Shown here piece by piece: positions 54,871 to 63,372 of a stretch of DNA of 64,000 nt. A program made the translations under genes and the position numbers. The notes beneath the pieces are model-generated. The model was not told where the DNA came from and made no database searches. It was given only the letters and a program-made list of their open reading frames with translations. The DNA is from Methanobacterium sp. (GTDB lineage Archaea > Methanobacteriota > Methanobacteria > Methanobacteriales > Methanobacteriaceae), in NCBI GenBank assembly GCA_016222945.1, contig JACRPY010000002.1, forward strand, positions 124,001 to 188,000, given 5' to 3'. Position 1 is the stretch's first letter. Each line of letters opens with the position of its first letter.

Positions 54871-54984
54871 TAAACTTCTCTTGATTATAAATTTTCTTCT
54901 TGAATTTCTGTTCATTTAATTTTACAAACTTATTTTCAAAATATATAAATAATAAAAGATCTTCATAATAAATGGTGTTAAAAA

Positions 54985-55545
54985 ATGTCAGTTTATATAA
55001 TACTAGGAGTTATAATAGTTTTTTTAGTCATTTTAGCTGTTTTTACAGTTGCTATTTACAACAGCTTGATTGGTTCACGTAACAGGGTTAAAAATGCATG
55101 GTCTCAGATTAATGTTCAACTGAATCGAAGAGCAGACTTGATACCTAACTTGATAGAAACTGTTAAAGGCTATGCTAAACACGAAAAAACTGTATTTGAA
55201 GAGGTAACTAAAGCAAGAGCCAGTCTTATGAATGCAAAAACAGTTCAAGAAAATGCGGATGCGAATAATATGCTAACTGATACTTTGAAAAGTCTTTTTG
55301 CTGTGGCGGAAAATTACCCTGAATTACAGGCTAACGAAAATTTTTTGGAGCTACAGAGTCAGTTAGAAGAGACTGAGGATAAAATAGCTTATTCCAGACA
55401 ATTTTACAATGACACGGTTTTAATTTACAACAACAAATGTCAGATGTTTCCAAGTAACATATTGGCAAGACAATTTAGTTTTACAGAATCAGAGTTCTTT
55501 GAAATTGAAGAATCAGCAAAAGAAGTCCCTAAAGTTGAATTTTAA
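54985..55545 (+). CDS. lemA: LemA family protein
   Basis: A membrane-anchored helical protein of unknown function. One N-terminal membrane helix (about residues 5-26) is followed by the family hallmark NRVKNAWSQINVQLNRRADLIPNLIETVKGYAKHE-type region (seen as AWSQINVQLNRRADLIPNL), the NYPELQANENFLELQSQLEE segment and FYNDTVLIYNNKCQMFPSNI near the end. Length (186) is normal. The gene next door encodes a DUF2207 fragment, the usual LemA neighbour. Confidence 0.92.
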   Translation: MSVYIILGVIIVFLVILAVFTVAIYNSLIGSRNRVKNAWSQINVQLNRRADLIPNLIETVKGYAKHEKTVFEEVTKARASLMNAKTVQENADANNMLTDTLKSLFAVAENYPELQANENFLELQSQLEETEDKIAYSRQFYNDTVLIYNNKCQMFPSNILARQFSFTESEFFEIEESAKEVPKVEF

Positions 55546-55553
55546 GTGGTAAA

Positions 55554-56459
55554 ATGAATATGGATATTTTCTTACCTTACTGCTTATCAGTGGGTTTAAT
55601 TTTACTAGGGTTTTTTACACCACTTTTTATTTATTTAAAATATGGTAGAGAACCAAAAATTGATTATAATGCTAAATATGAAATGGATTTACCGACTGAT
55701 GATCCTCCAGCAATAGTAAATGCAGTTCGTGCTGGAGATCTAAGATTTGGTTTTCCTAATTCAGATGGGTTTAGGGCAACGATATTGGATTTAATTGATA
55801 GAAAGTATTTATTTTTAAAAAATTGGCATTCTAATAAGGTTTGCTATTCAGATTCCATATTACTGGAAATTAATCCGGATTATGATCCTGATACTCTCTG
55901 GGAATTTGAAGTACAGGTCTTAAATTTTCTTAAAGAATATGAAGAGGACGGGATTATATCAATGGATTTGATTTCAGAAAGCCTGAAACATATTGATAAT
56001 TTAGGGCCCTTCAGGTATAAATATGAAGCTTGGAGAGAAGAAGTCAAAGATACTTTATTGGAAGGAAATAACTTTAAGGAGGCGTTTTATAGTAAAGGGG
56101 ATAAATATTTAAAAATTTTTGGAGTTTTAGGGATAATAACGGCTTTGAGTTTGATTTCATATGCTGTCAATTTTAAATCATTTTCAGGAACGTTTATTTT
56201 ATGTGCCCTGATTTTATGGTTGGTATCTGCTGTATCATTTTTATTGCCTAAAAAGATCGCTGGCCAATGGACACCTTATGGAAAAGAATATTATGAAAGA
56301 TGGCAGAGTTTTAGAAGATATATTGAAGATTTTAGTTTAATGAATGAATATTCTCCAGAATCAATTAAGGTCTGGAATAAATATTTGGTATATGCTACTG
56401 CTTTGGGTGCTGCTAAAGAAGTTAGAAAAGCAATGTGGCTATCACTTCCAGAAAACTAA
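55554..56459 (+). CDS. DUF2207-type membrane protein lacking the N-terminal domain
   Basis: A 301-residue protein corresponding to the C-terminal half of DUF2207 (YciQ-like) proteins. A first helix LSVGLILLGFFTPLFIYL is followed by KYGREPKIDYNAKYEMDLP and PPAIVNAVRAGD, strongly typical of that family, then a cytoplasmic winged-helix-like region and two helices around residues 190-230. The usual secreted beta-rich N-terminal domain is absent and there is no signal peptide, so this is a short form. It starts eight bases after lemA and should be coexpressed with it. Confidence 0.75.
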   Translation: MNMDIFLPYCLSVGLILLGFFTPLFIYLKYGREPKIDYNAKYEMDLPTDDPPAIVNAVRAGDLRFGFPNSDGFRATILDLIDRKYLFLKNWHSNKVCYSDSILLEINPDYDPDTLWEFEVQVLNFLKEYEEDGIISMDLISESLKHIDNLGPFRYKYEAWREEVKDTLLEGNNFKEAFYSKGDKYLKIFGVLGIITALSLISYAVNFKSFSGTFILCALILWLVSAVSFLLPKKIAGQWTPYGKEYYERWQSFRRYIEDFSLMNEYSPESIKVWNKYLVYATALGAAKEVRKAMWLSLPEN

Positions 56460-56639
56460 TTAGAAAAAAAGCGATGTCTACTCCTATCATGATGAAACAA
56501 AAATTTTAGAATCTCTACAAAAACATACTAGACACTTTAAATAAATCAAACTAAAATATTTCATTTTGAAATTAAGCAATATTTTCCAAATCGTTTTTTA
56601 AGCTAAATTTTTAAATAACATTCTAACTTACTACATTAT

Positions 56640-57986
56640 ATGAGAATAGTCCTAGCAGGAACAGGAAGTGCAGTTGGAAAAACCACAATTTCAACAGGCA
56701 TAATGAAAGCATTATCAGAGGAGCATCAAATTCAACCATTTAAAGCAGGTCCCGACTATATAGACACATCATATCACACCCTTGCAACAGAAAACAATTC
56801 AAGAAACCTTGATTCATTCTTTATGTCTGATGAACAAATAAGAACATCCTTTGAAAGAGGTTTAAAAACATCAAAAGCTGATTTTGGAATAATTGAAGGT
56901 GTTAGAGGACTTTATGAAGGAATAAGTCCTATTGAAGATGTGGGAAACACAGCATCCATTGCTAAAGCCATTGATGCACCAGTTATACTTATTATAAATG
57001 CCCGAAGTTTAGTTAAAAGTGCGGCAGCAATTGTAATTGGGTTTAAAACCCTTGATCCAACTATAAAAATTGAAGGTGTGATTTTAAATCAAGTAAAAAA
57101 TAAAAAACACTACCTTAAGACCAAAGAAGCTGTTGAAACCCTTGCAAAAACGGATGTAATAGGTGGAATACAGCGGGATGACGCAATAAAGGTTGAACAA
57201 CGTCATTTAGGGTTAGTACCTGCTGTTGAGCGTGAAAATTTACTTAATTATATAGAAAAATGGGGAGAAGTTGTTAGGGAGAATATAGATTTAGATGCAT
57301 TCATGGAGATAATGAAGAATGCTGGAAAACTTCCTGAAGGAAGAGAAGACACATGGCATCAGGAAAACCATAAAAAAGTTAAAATAGGCGTAGCTATGGA
57401 TGAAGTGTTCAATTTTTATTATACTGAAAATTTAGAAGCACTAAAAGCTAATAATGCTGAAATAATTCCATTTAGCCCCCTTCACGATGAAGAAGTTCCT
57501 GATGTTGATGGTATTTACTTTGGCGGCGGATACCCTGAAATATTTGCAAAAGAGCTTGAATCTAATGAATCAATGCGAAAATCAGTTCTTAAATTTCATA
57601 AGGATGAAAACCCAGTTTATGGGGAGTGCGGAGGACTTATGTACCTTACAAATGCTATAAATGGCAAAAAGATGTGTGGAATTTTTAATTACGAGTCAAC
57701 AATGACTAAAAAAGTCCAGGGATTAAGTTATGTAATTGCAGAAGCTCAAAAAGACAATGTGATAACCCAGAAAGGTGATATTTTTAGAGGGCATGAGTTC
57801 CACTATTCAAAAGTATTGTTAAATGGGCAAAAACCAGAATTTGCATTTAATATACTCAGGGGAAAAGGAATTGAAGGTGCACAGGATGGTTTAATGAAAA
57901 ATAACACTCTTGCAAGTTATATGCACACACACACTGCAGCATGCCCACAATTTGCATCAAATTTCACTTTAAATGCAGGAAAATAA
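56640..57986 (+). CDS. cfbB: Ni-sirohydrochlorin a,c-diamide synthase (CfbB/CbiA family)
   Basis: Glutamine- and ATP-dependent amidase. In methanogens this CbiA-like enzyme amidates Ni-sirohydrochlorin on the way to coenzyme F430; a role in cobyrinate amidation for corrinoids is also possible. Walker A-like GTGSAVGKTT (about residues 7-16), GPDYIDTSYHT, and the class I glutamine amidotransferase domain with nucleophile Cys in YGECGGLMYLT and GHEFHYSK plus a late catalytic His. Length (448) is normal. A TATA-like TTTTTAAATA about 28 bases upstream and no RBS suggest a leaderless message. Confidence 0.9.
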   Translation: MRIVLAGTGSAVGKTTISTGIMKALSEEHQIQPFKAGPDYIDTSYHTLATENNSRNLDSFFMSDEQIRTSFERGLKTSKADFGIIEGVRGLYEGISPIEDVGNTASIAKAIDAPVILIINARSLVKSAAAIVIGFKTLDPTIKIEGVILNQVKNKKHYLKTKEAVETLAKTDVIGGIQRDDAIKVEQRHLGLVPAVERENLLNYIEKWGEVVRENIDLDAFMEIMKNAGKLPEGREDTWHQENHKKVKIGVAMDEVFNFYYTENLEALKANNAEIIPFSPLHDEEVPDVDGIYFGGGYPEIFAKELESNESMRKSVLKFHKDENPVYGECGGLMYLTNAINGKKMCGIFNYESTMTKKVQGLSYVIAEAQKDNVITQKGDIFRGHEFHYSKVLLNGQKPEFAFNILRGKGIEGAQDGLMKNNTLASYMHTHTAACPQFASNFTLNAGK

Positions 57987-58013
57987 AATGGTCATGATAT
58001 TGGGGATTTAATA

Positions 58014-59084
58014 ATGAAATTAGCGGTTATAGCTGAAATTGCCCCTGCAAAGGCATTTGTACCCATACTTGAAAAAATTGATGCCGAGATAATTGGATTA
58101 ACTCATGGAACGGGTGCAGACACGTTACTTACGAAATATTGCACTGAAATGCATCATATAGGTGAAAGCAGAGGTAAAGGGGCAGAAAAAAGGTCAAAGG
58201 CCAAAATCGCCAGCCTTGTTTTTGAGGATGTTATAAGCACGATAAGAGCTTTAAAAGGCAAAAAAATAGACCTTCTTTTAACCTGTGGAAATGCAGGAGA
58301 TGTTAGAAAGGGAATTATTGCCTCAAAATTTCTTAGAATTCCGGATTTACATATAGAACAGGATTTCTACAATCCTATAGAGATGATAGCATTTTCAAAT
58401 CTGCTAACTGTGCCCTCCGATCATTATAAAAATTTTTTAGCTCAAAATTATGGAATATTTAACTCTAAAGTCATTGGAGGATATCCAATGGCCTCTTATG
58501 TAAATCAAATGCAATTAAAAGACCCTGAAACCGTTAAATCTGAGCACAATATTGAAGATTTCATATTACTTGTTTTTGGAGGGGATGTACAGGGAAAAGG
58601 CATTCCCCAGATAATAAAAAATGTTGAAAAACTGGATAGAACTGTTTTAATTGTACCATTCCGCTTTGATGCAACTTACATAAGAAGCTTGATCAAATCT
58701 CCAAAATTAAAGGTTTTAGATGGATTTGTGGAATTATTAAGCATTATGAATGCATCATCGAGCATGATATATGGTGCAGGGATGGGTTTAACTATAGAAG
58801 CGGGTGTTCTTGGTGTTCCATCTATTAAATTAGCTGGATTTCACAGGCAACATGCAAGTGTGGACCTTGCAAGCCAAATTGGCATTCAAGTAGCTGAAAT
58901 AGATGAAATACATAAATATATCCATGAATTAAAGGATCCAAATGGAAAATGGCTGGTTAATGACGGTAAAAAAGCTGTTTTGAATGTGATAGATCTTATA
59001 AATAATTTTGAAGCTTTAAAAGGTGAAAAAGGCGGTATAAAAAGCTTTAGAAAAATTTGGAATGCCCGATCTAAATTTAGATAA
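58014..59084 (+). CDS. Glycosyltransferase-like (MurG/epimerase-fold) protein next to cfbB
   Basis: A 356-residue protein with two Rossmann-like halves. The N-terminal MKLAVIAEIAPAKAFVPILE with THGTGADTLL, then LLTCGNAGDVRKGIIASKFL, and a C-terminal half with LLVFGGDVQGKGI, YGAGMGLTIEAGVLGVPSIKL and a glycine-rich donor-site-like pattern resemble GT-B glycosyltransferases and UDP-GlcNAc 2-epimerases. I do not know a specific function. It starts 27 bases after cfbB with the RBS GGGGAT, so it is likely cotranscribed and may act in cofactor or cell-envelope metabolism. Confidence 0.65.
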   Translation: MKLAVIAEIAPAKAFVPILEKIDAEIIGLTHGTGADTLLTKYCTEMHHIGESRGKGAEKRSKAKIASLVFEDVISTIRALKGKKIDLLLTCGNAGDVRKGIIASKFLRIPDLHIEQDFYNPIEMIAFSNLLTVPSDHYKNFLAQNYGIFNSKVIGGYPMASYVNQMQLKDPETVKSEHNIEDFILLVFGGDVQGKGIPQIIKNVEKLDRTVLIVPFRFDATYIRSLIKSPKLKVLDGFVELLSIMNASSSMIYGAGMGLTIEAGVLGVPSIKLAGFHRQHASVDLASQIGIQVAEIDEIHKYIHELKDPNGKWLVNDGKKAVLNVIDLINNFEALKGEKGGIKSFRKIWNARSKFR

Positions 59085-59194
59085 TTGATATATGTAGTGC
59101 TCCAATTACGTGCTTAATATGTTTTAACAGCATTTATTTTAAGTTAATCAGATAAATAAAAACTGATCTTTGATTCACATCATTACAACAGTTT

Positions 59195-59980
59195 TTACGA
59201 GTAAAAAAGATTTTTTACTGCATTAAGCATTATATAAATAAATAAAATCCCTAAAAATAATTGCCAGTGATACTGGATCTTTGAATTTTCATTAATTTTA
59301 GTCAGATACCATATCATTGAAGTAAAAATCAATATCATTGCCAGTAATAATAGACCCGCGACTATTGGTCCTCCAATATTCCCATTTATAGTTCCGTATG
59401 TCGCAGTAACGATTAGATCTAAAACAGAAGAAATAAGGAGCAAAAACAGACCAATATAACCCAACATGGGAATTGCACTGTCTGATAAATCATTTAAAGA
59501 CACTGAAACTGTTTGGTTTTCCTTAAATTGGTTTAACATTTCAAATAGCTTTTTAGTATTGGATTTACCGTCCACACTAATTAGAAAATCTCCATCCATC
59601 ATATCTTCATCACAGATAACTCTTATCCAATTCCATTTTCTTTTATTGGATGGATTTTTGTAACTATACTGCTCAATGGACTTAATATTCGAGGGTTTCA
59701 AGATAAAGGATAGTTTTATAAGATTGTATTGGCTACCCATGACATATTTCTTAAAAGAATTCTTTTCAACTTCAATTGAGCGGTATAATAATTCATTTCC
59801 TTTGAAAATGACTTCCCCACTGGAAAAGTAAGTTAATGGTAGTTTATTTGTTTTTGGAAAATCTTCAGGCGCAGGATAATTGTAAAAAAACTTATTTTTA
59901 AAAGTACCACTCTTTATAATTTCATTATAGAGCTCTAAATGATCAATGGTACTTATCCATATTGTTGGTTTTAAATCCAT
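59195..59980 (-). CDS. Unrecognised protein with C-terminal membrane helices
   Basis: A 261-residue product. The first 165 residues are soluble and mixed alpha/beta (ISTIDHLELYNEIIKSG, then LPLTYFSSGEVIFKGNELL), followed by three membrane helices at about 168-195, 203-225 and 232-255. No family or catalytic motif recognised. There is no signal peptide, so the soluble domain should face the cytoplasm. AGGTT before ATG 59980 is a weak RBS. It is convergent with the glycosyltransferase-like gene. Confidence 0.55.
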   Translation of the reverse strand: MDLKPTIWISTIDHLELYNEIIKSGTFKNKFFYNYPAPEDFPKTNKLPLTYFSSGEVIFKGNELLYRSIEVEKNSFKKYVMGSQYNLIKLSFILKPSNIKSIEQYSYKNPSNKRKWNWIRVICDEDMMDGDFLISVDGKSNTKKLFEMLNQFKENQTVSVSLNDLSDSAIPMLGYIGLFLLLISSVLDLIVTATYGTINGNIGGPIVAGLLLLAMILIFTSMIWYLTKINENSKIQYHWQLFLGILFIYIMLNAVKNLFYS

Positions 59981-60288
59981 TTTATGAACCTTTCCTTTAT
60001 GCGTAAATTCATCTTGAGAATAATTGAATTATCTTTAGATTTCATTTCTTTTCTATTTAATATAAATATTTTATTATATCTTTTTATTAATAGTATTGGC
60101 CAATATATGGTTTAAAAAGCTTTAAATGAGTTACCACTTCTTTTTAAGTTTATAAATGCCTTTCAAATTGTTATTTATTCATCTCTCTTTTTGCAGCGTG
60201 ATTAATAACCCATATAAAAACATTGTCCCTCAAGATTAAATCAAAAAATACTTATTATATTAAAAAAATAGCTACAGCCGGTGATATA
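59981..60288 (+). promoter_or_regulatory. Spacer and promoter region of mtd
   Basis: TTTATAAAT (60149-60157), preceded by a purine-poor stretch, is the best TATA candidate for mtd and would give a leader of roughly 105 bases. The RBS GGTGAT is at 60280-60285. No gene or repeat is evident in the remainder; the in-frame TTG at 60223 lacks an RBS. Confidence 0.45.
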
Positions 60289-61119
60289 ATGGTTGTAAAA
60301 ATAGGAATTATTAAATGTGGTAACATAGGTACCTCTCCAGTAATTGACTTATTACTCGATGAGAGGGCAGACAGACCGAACATAGACACTTGTGTAATCG
60401 GCTCTGGAGCTAAGATGAACCCAGAAGAAATTGAAAAAGCTGTACCATTAATGTTAGAAATGGACAGAGATTTTGTTATATTTATAAGCCCAAACCCTGG
60501 TGCACCAGGCCCTGCTAAAGCAAGAGAATTATTAGCTGCTGCGGATGTCCCTGCAATCATTATTGGTGATGCTCCAGGACTAAGATCCAAAGACGAGATG
60601 GATGAACAAGGCTTAGGTTACATAATCGTTAAAGCAGACCCAATGATCGGTGCAAGAAGAGAATTCCTGGACCCAACTGAAATGGCATCATTTAACGCTG
60701 ATGTAATTAAAGTATTAGCATTAACTGGAGCATACAGAGTAGTTCAAAACACCATCGACGCAGCTGTAGATGCTGTTGAGGCTGGAAACGCTTTAGAATT
60801 ACCAAAAGTTGTAATCTCCCGAGACAAGGCGGTAGAAGCTGCAGGATTTGCAAGCCCATACGCAAAAGCAAAGGCAATGGCTGCATACGAAATGGCAACC
60901 AAAGTAGCTGACATAGACGTTGAAGGATGTTTCATGGTTAGAGATGCTGAAAAATACATACCAATTGTTGCATCAGCTCACGAAATGCTCGGTGCTGCTG
61001 CTAAATTAGCTACAGAAGCAAGAGAAATCGAAAAAGCTAATGATACTGTTGTAAGAACACCTCACGGTGGAGACGGTAAAATAGTTTCAAAAGTCGACTT
61101 AATGGCTAAACCACAATAA
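60289..61119 (+). CDS. mtd: F420-dependent methylenetetrahydromethanopterin dehydrogenase
   Basis: Central enzyme of hydrogenotrophic methanogenesis, reducing methenyl-H4MPT to methylene-H4MPT with reduced F420. The N-terminus MVVKIGIIKCGNIGTSPVID is diagnostic, followed by VIGSGAKMNPEEIE, ISPNPGAPGPAKARE, GDAPGLRSKDEMDEQGLGY and DPMIGARREFLDPTEMA. Length from ATG 60289 is 276, matching the family. Codon use is biased towards a strongly expressed gene (many GCA, GTA, CCA). A very stable hairpin and T-tract follow the gene. Confidence 0.97.
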   Translation: MVVKIGIIKCGNIGTSPVIDLLLDERADRPNIDTCVIGSGAKMNPEEIEKAVPLMLEMDRDFVIFISPNPGAPGPAKARELLAAADVPAIIIGDAPGLRSKDEMDEQGLGYIIVKADPMIGARREFLDPTEMASFNADVIKVLALTGAYRVVQNTIDAAVDAVEAGNALELPKVVISRDKAVEAAGFASPYAKAKAMAAYEMATKVADIDVEGCFMVRDAEKYIPIVASAHEMLGAAAKLATEAREIEKANDTVVRTPHGGDGKIVSKVDLMAKPQ

Positions 61120-61129
61120 ATTATTAAAT

Positions 61130-61165
61130 AGCGGTCTTCGGACTGCTTACCATATATTTTTTTTT
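61130..61165 (+). terminator. UUCG-capped hairpin and T9 terminator after mtd
   Basis: AGCGGTC-TTCG-GACTGCT (61130-61147) forms a 7-bp stem with one G-T wobble and a C(UUCG)G tetraloop, exceptionally stable as RNA. A T-tract follows at about 61157-61165. It lies ten bases past the mtd stop. Confidence 0.75.
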
Positions 61166-61491
61166 AAATTAGGATTATTTTGCTCATTATTGTACTTAAT
61201 ATCTATAAACTCTGTATTTAAACAGATTTTAGGTAATAAGTTATTTTAATTTTGCGTATAAGTTATGCAATATATTTATTATTTATAGTTTAGTAGTTTA
61301 ATAACATTCATTAAAAAAGAGGATTTTAATTTGTTTAATAATGATGTATTAATTGCAGCAGCCTTTTTTATCAATTAAGTATATAAGGTTGAAGTTAATA
61401 ACTTAACCAATAAACATGATTTGGATTTTTATTTAATTTAAAAAAATGGACATTCATTAATTGAACCAAAATTGATTTTATCGTGATTATA
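61166..61491 (+). promoter_or_regulatory. Upstream region of TetR gene with palindrome next to the TATA box
   Basis: This AT-rich spacer holds a TATA-like TATATAAG at about 61380-61386. Just downstream GGTT-g-AAGTTA-a-TAACTT-AACC (61387-61408) is an interrupted palindrome covering the likely transcription start, a good operator candidate for the TetR protein itself. The remaining sequence has no frame with both RBS and length worth calling. Confidence 0.4.
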
Positions 61492-62040
61492 ATGGCTAGA
61501 AATACTGAACAGAAAATTATAGAATCCGCTTTAGTAGTATTTGCTAAAAAAGGATATACTGGTGCTACAACCAGATTTATTGCTGAAAAAGCAGGATTTA
61601 GTGAACTTACTTTATTTAGAAAATTTAAAACAAAAGAAAATCTTTATAACAAGGTTTTAACTCAAAATATGGAAAAACTCAAAGATGAATTAGAAATAAT
61701 TTTTGTTAACATGGAGAACAAATTTAAAGATCCTAAAGATTTTACAAGGGCTTTAATTACAGATATTGCTAAAATAATTGAAGATAACTTTCAGATCATT
61801 TATTTAATGAATAGTGATATAAACGAAGAATATGAGTCCTTTAAATTTGAATTCATCACTTTAATAAGTGAATTTATGAAAAAAAATCTTAAAAACGATG
61901 AAATTAATTATCAAACATTTGCAATTACTATTTTTTCATTTGTATACATGAGAAGCCTTTCAAAATATAAAGGAAGTGATTTTGTGGACTTTGACGATGT
62001 TCTGGAAAGTTTTATAAAAAATTCTACTCTATGTATTTGA
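61492..62040 (+). CDS. TetR/AcrR-family transcriptional regulator (second copy)
   Basis: A 182-residue paralogue of the TetR protein at 43305. The helix-turn-helix region (VFAKKGYTGATTRFIAE and AGFSELTLFRKFKTKENLY) is nearly the same, whereas the ligand-binding helices diverge. ATG 61492 follows GTGAT; GTG 61483 is the RBS itself. Not adjacent to an obvious target operon: mtd precedes it and secreted-protein genes follow, either of which might be regulated. Autoregulation through the palindrome at 61387-61408 is plausible. Confidence 0.9.
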   Translation: MARNTEQKIIESALVVFAKKGYTGATTRFIAEKAGFSELTLFRKFKTKENLYNKVLTQNMEKLKDELEIIFVNMENKFKDPKDFTRALITDIAKIIEDNFQIIYLMNSDINEEYESFKFEFITLISEFMKKNLKNDEINYQTFAITIFSFVYMRSLSKYKGSDFVDFDDVLESFIKNSTLCI

Positions 62041-62097
62041 TTAAAGTTTGATTTTTTATATTTCTTTTTAAATAATTTTTTTTTAAATTCAGCTTTT

Positions 62098-62120
62098 AGA
62101 TTTTCTTTTTTTTATTTTAA
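62098..62120 (+). terminator. T-tract after the TetR gene
   Basis: A stretch that is nearly all thymine (AGATTTTCTTTTTTTTATTTT) about 60 bases after the TetR stop. It would end that transcript before the promoter of the secreted protein. Confidence 0.35.
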
Positions 62121-62158
62121 TAAAATGTTGTCATTTCTTCCCATTTATTTTATAAAAC

Positions 62159-62187
62159 TTTATATATACGTTAGTACCTACATAGGA
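62159..62187 (+). promoter_or_regulatory. Promoter of a secreted-protein gene with overlapping short palindrome
   Basis: TTTATATA (62159-62166) is a good TATA box. CCTACATAGG, within GTACCTACATAGGAC, follows at about the expected start of transcription and could be an operator. The leader then runs about 45 bases to the RBS AGGGGAA. Confidence 0.5.
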
Positions 62188-62235
62188 CTGGTTAAACATG
62201 TAATTACTTAATAAAGATGTGAAAAGGGGAATTAA

Positions 62236-62685
62236 ATGAAAAAAAATCTGTTTTTAGTAAGTGTGCTGTTATCCATGGTTTTTTTGGGTCTGCAGATGGC
62301 CGAACCAGTTGCAGCAGCACACCCGAAATTGATAGACACATTTAAAGTATACCATCCTGGCGGGCAAGGCGGTGACATGACAAAATATAATGTTTACAAA
62401 TACAGTACTCGCCACGTATACGTAAAATCATATGAATACGTATATAATGCAGCTACAGGGAGATATACACGTGTTAGCAGTAGTTGGGAAGATATATACA
62501 AATTTAAAAACTCTAATTTGCTTAAAATGACCAGTCCAAATATTGAAGATAATGGTGTAACTAGATATTGGTTTAATACACATTGGAACGATGTAGGATT
62601 CTATAAATATGTATATAAACCAAATGTGCAAAACAGAGTTAATCCTATGCATTGGCAAGGCTATGTGAGCACTACTTCTACTTAA
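62236..62685 (+). CDS. Small secreted protein, unrecognised
   Basis: A 149-residue product with a Sec signal peptide (MKKNLFLVSV, core, AEPVAAA). The mature part is rich in Tyr, Lys and Trp (KYNVYKYSTRHVYVKSYEY, then SSWEDIYKFKN, NTHWNDVGFYKYVY), predicted mostly beta. The signal peptide resembles that of the protein at 54296, and both genes have strong RBSs, suggesting related surface or extracellular proteins. No family recognised. Confidence 0.65.
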   Translation: MKKNLFLVSVLLSMVFLGLQMAEPVAAAHPKLIDTFKVYHPGGQGGDMTKYNVYKYSTRHVYVKSYEYVYNAATGRYTRVSSSWEDIYKFKNSNLLKMTSPNIEDNGVTRYWFNTHWNDVGFYKYVYKPNVQNRVNPMHWQGYVSTTST

Positions 62686-62788
62686 AATTAATTATTTAGT
62701 TAAAAGAAGCGGAATAAAGATACTAATTAGTTATATAGTGGCTTTAAAGCTTCTTTTCAAATTTTTTTAATTAACGGAGAAATAAAAA

Positions 62789-63334
62789 ATGAATACAAAG
62801 AACATAATAATGATTATAGGACTTATTCTTCTTTTAACTTTTTCTTTTGGATGTACTTCACAGTCAAACAATCAAACAAGCAGCAGTGGCGTTAAAGAGC
62901 AAGTAGTGGGAGTAATTACGTTCACTGCTGACTCTAATGTTTCACCGAATGGCCTTGTAGCATCTAACGGTGTAAAAGTCATTTCAACAAATGGAGAAAC
63001 TTTGTCACGTGAAGTTAAAGCATTTTCATTACCAGATAACACCCAAAAAGTGATTATAGAGTATTATAATGTTAGTGCGCTTCCTAATCTTAACGGAACT
63101 ATATATATTTCAACAAATGAGAAAGCACTACCTGCAGATCAAAATGTAACAACTGATCAACCTCTTTTAGGCAATATGATAGATGAAAGTCCCCAAGTTT
63201 TCAGGGATTTTGTTCTATTCAATGGAACATTGCCAGATGGTAAATTTGAACTAAATGCTATTGGAGCTAAAAGTGTATATTTAGAGTCACGCTGTGCTAA
63301 AGGAACTTTTAAAGTCATAGCTGTTTTAAAATAG
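62789..63334 (+). CDS. Putative lipoprotein
   Basis: A 181-residue secreted protein whose N-terminus (MNTKNIIMIIG, core, FSFGC) has a lipobox-like Cys at residue 22, followed by a Ser/Asn/Gln-rich linker. The mature domain is beta-rich (VVGVITFTADSNVSPNG, KVIIEYYNVSALP, NGTIYISTNEKALP). No enzyme motif. Lipid attachment to Cys in archaea is inferred from the signal only. RBS CGGAGAAA lies before the ATG. Confidence 0.65.
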   Translation: MNTKNIIMIIGLILLLTFSFGCTSQSNNQTSSSGVKEQVVGVITFTADSNVSPNGLVASNGVKVISTNGETLSREVKAFSLPDNTQKVIIEYYNVSALPNLNGTIYISTNEKALPADQNVTTDQPLLGNMIDESPQVFRDFVLFNGTLPDGKFELNAIGAKSVYLESRCAKGTFKVIAVLK

Positions 63335-63372
63335 TTAAAATTCAGCTTATAAATTAAAAGGAGTGAAAAAAT

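Noticed and set aside
60223..60288. 22-residue N-terminal extension of Mtd from TTG 60223
   Set aside because: No RBS there, while GGTGAT precedes ATG 60289 and the resulting 276 residues match the family.
61333..61378. Leader peptide of 15 codons before the TetR gene (TTG start after GAGGA)
   Set aside because: It lies upstream of the probable TATA box of the TetR gene, is very short and has no supporting pattern.
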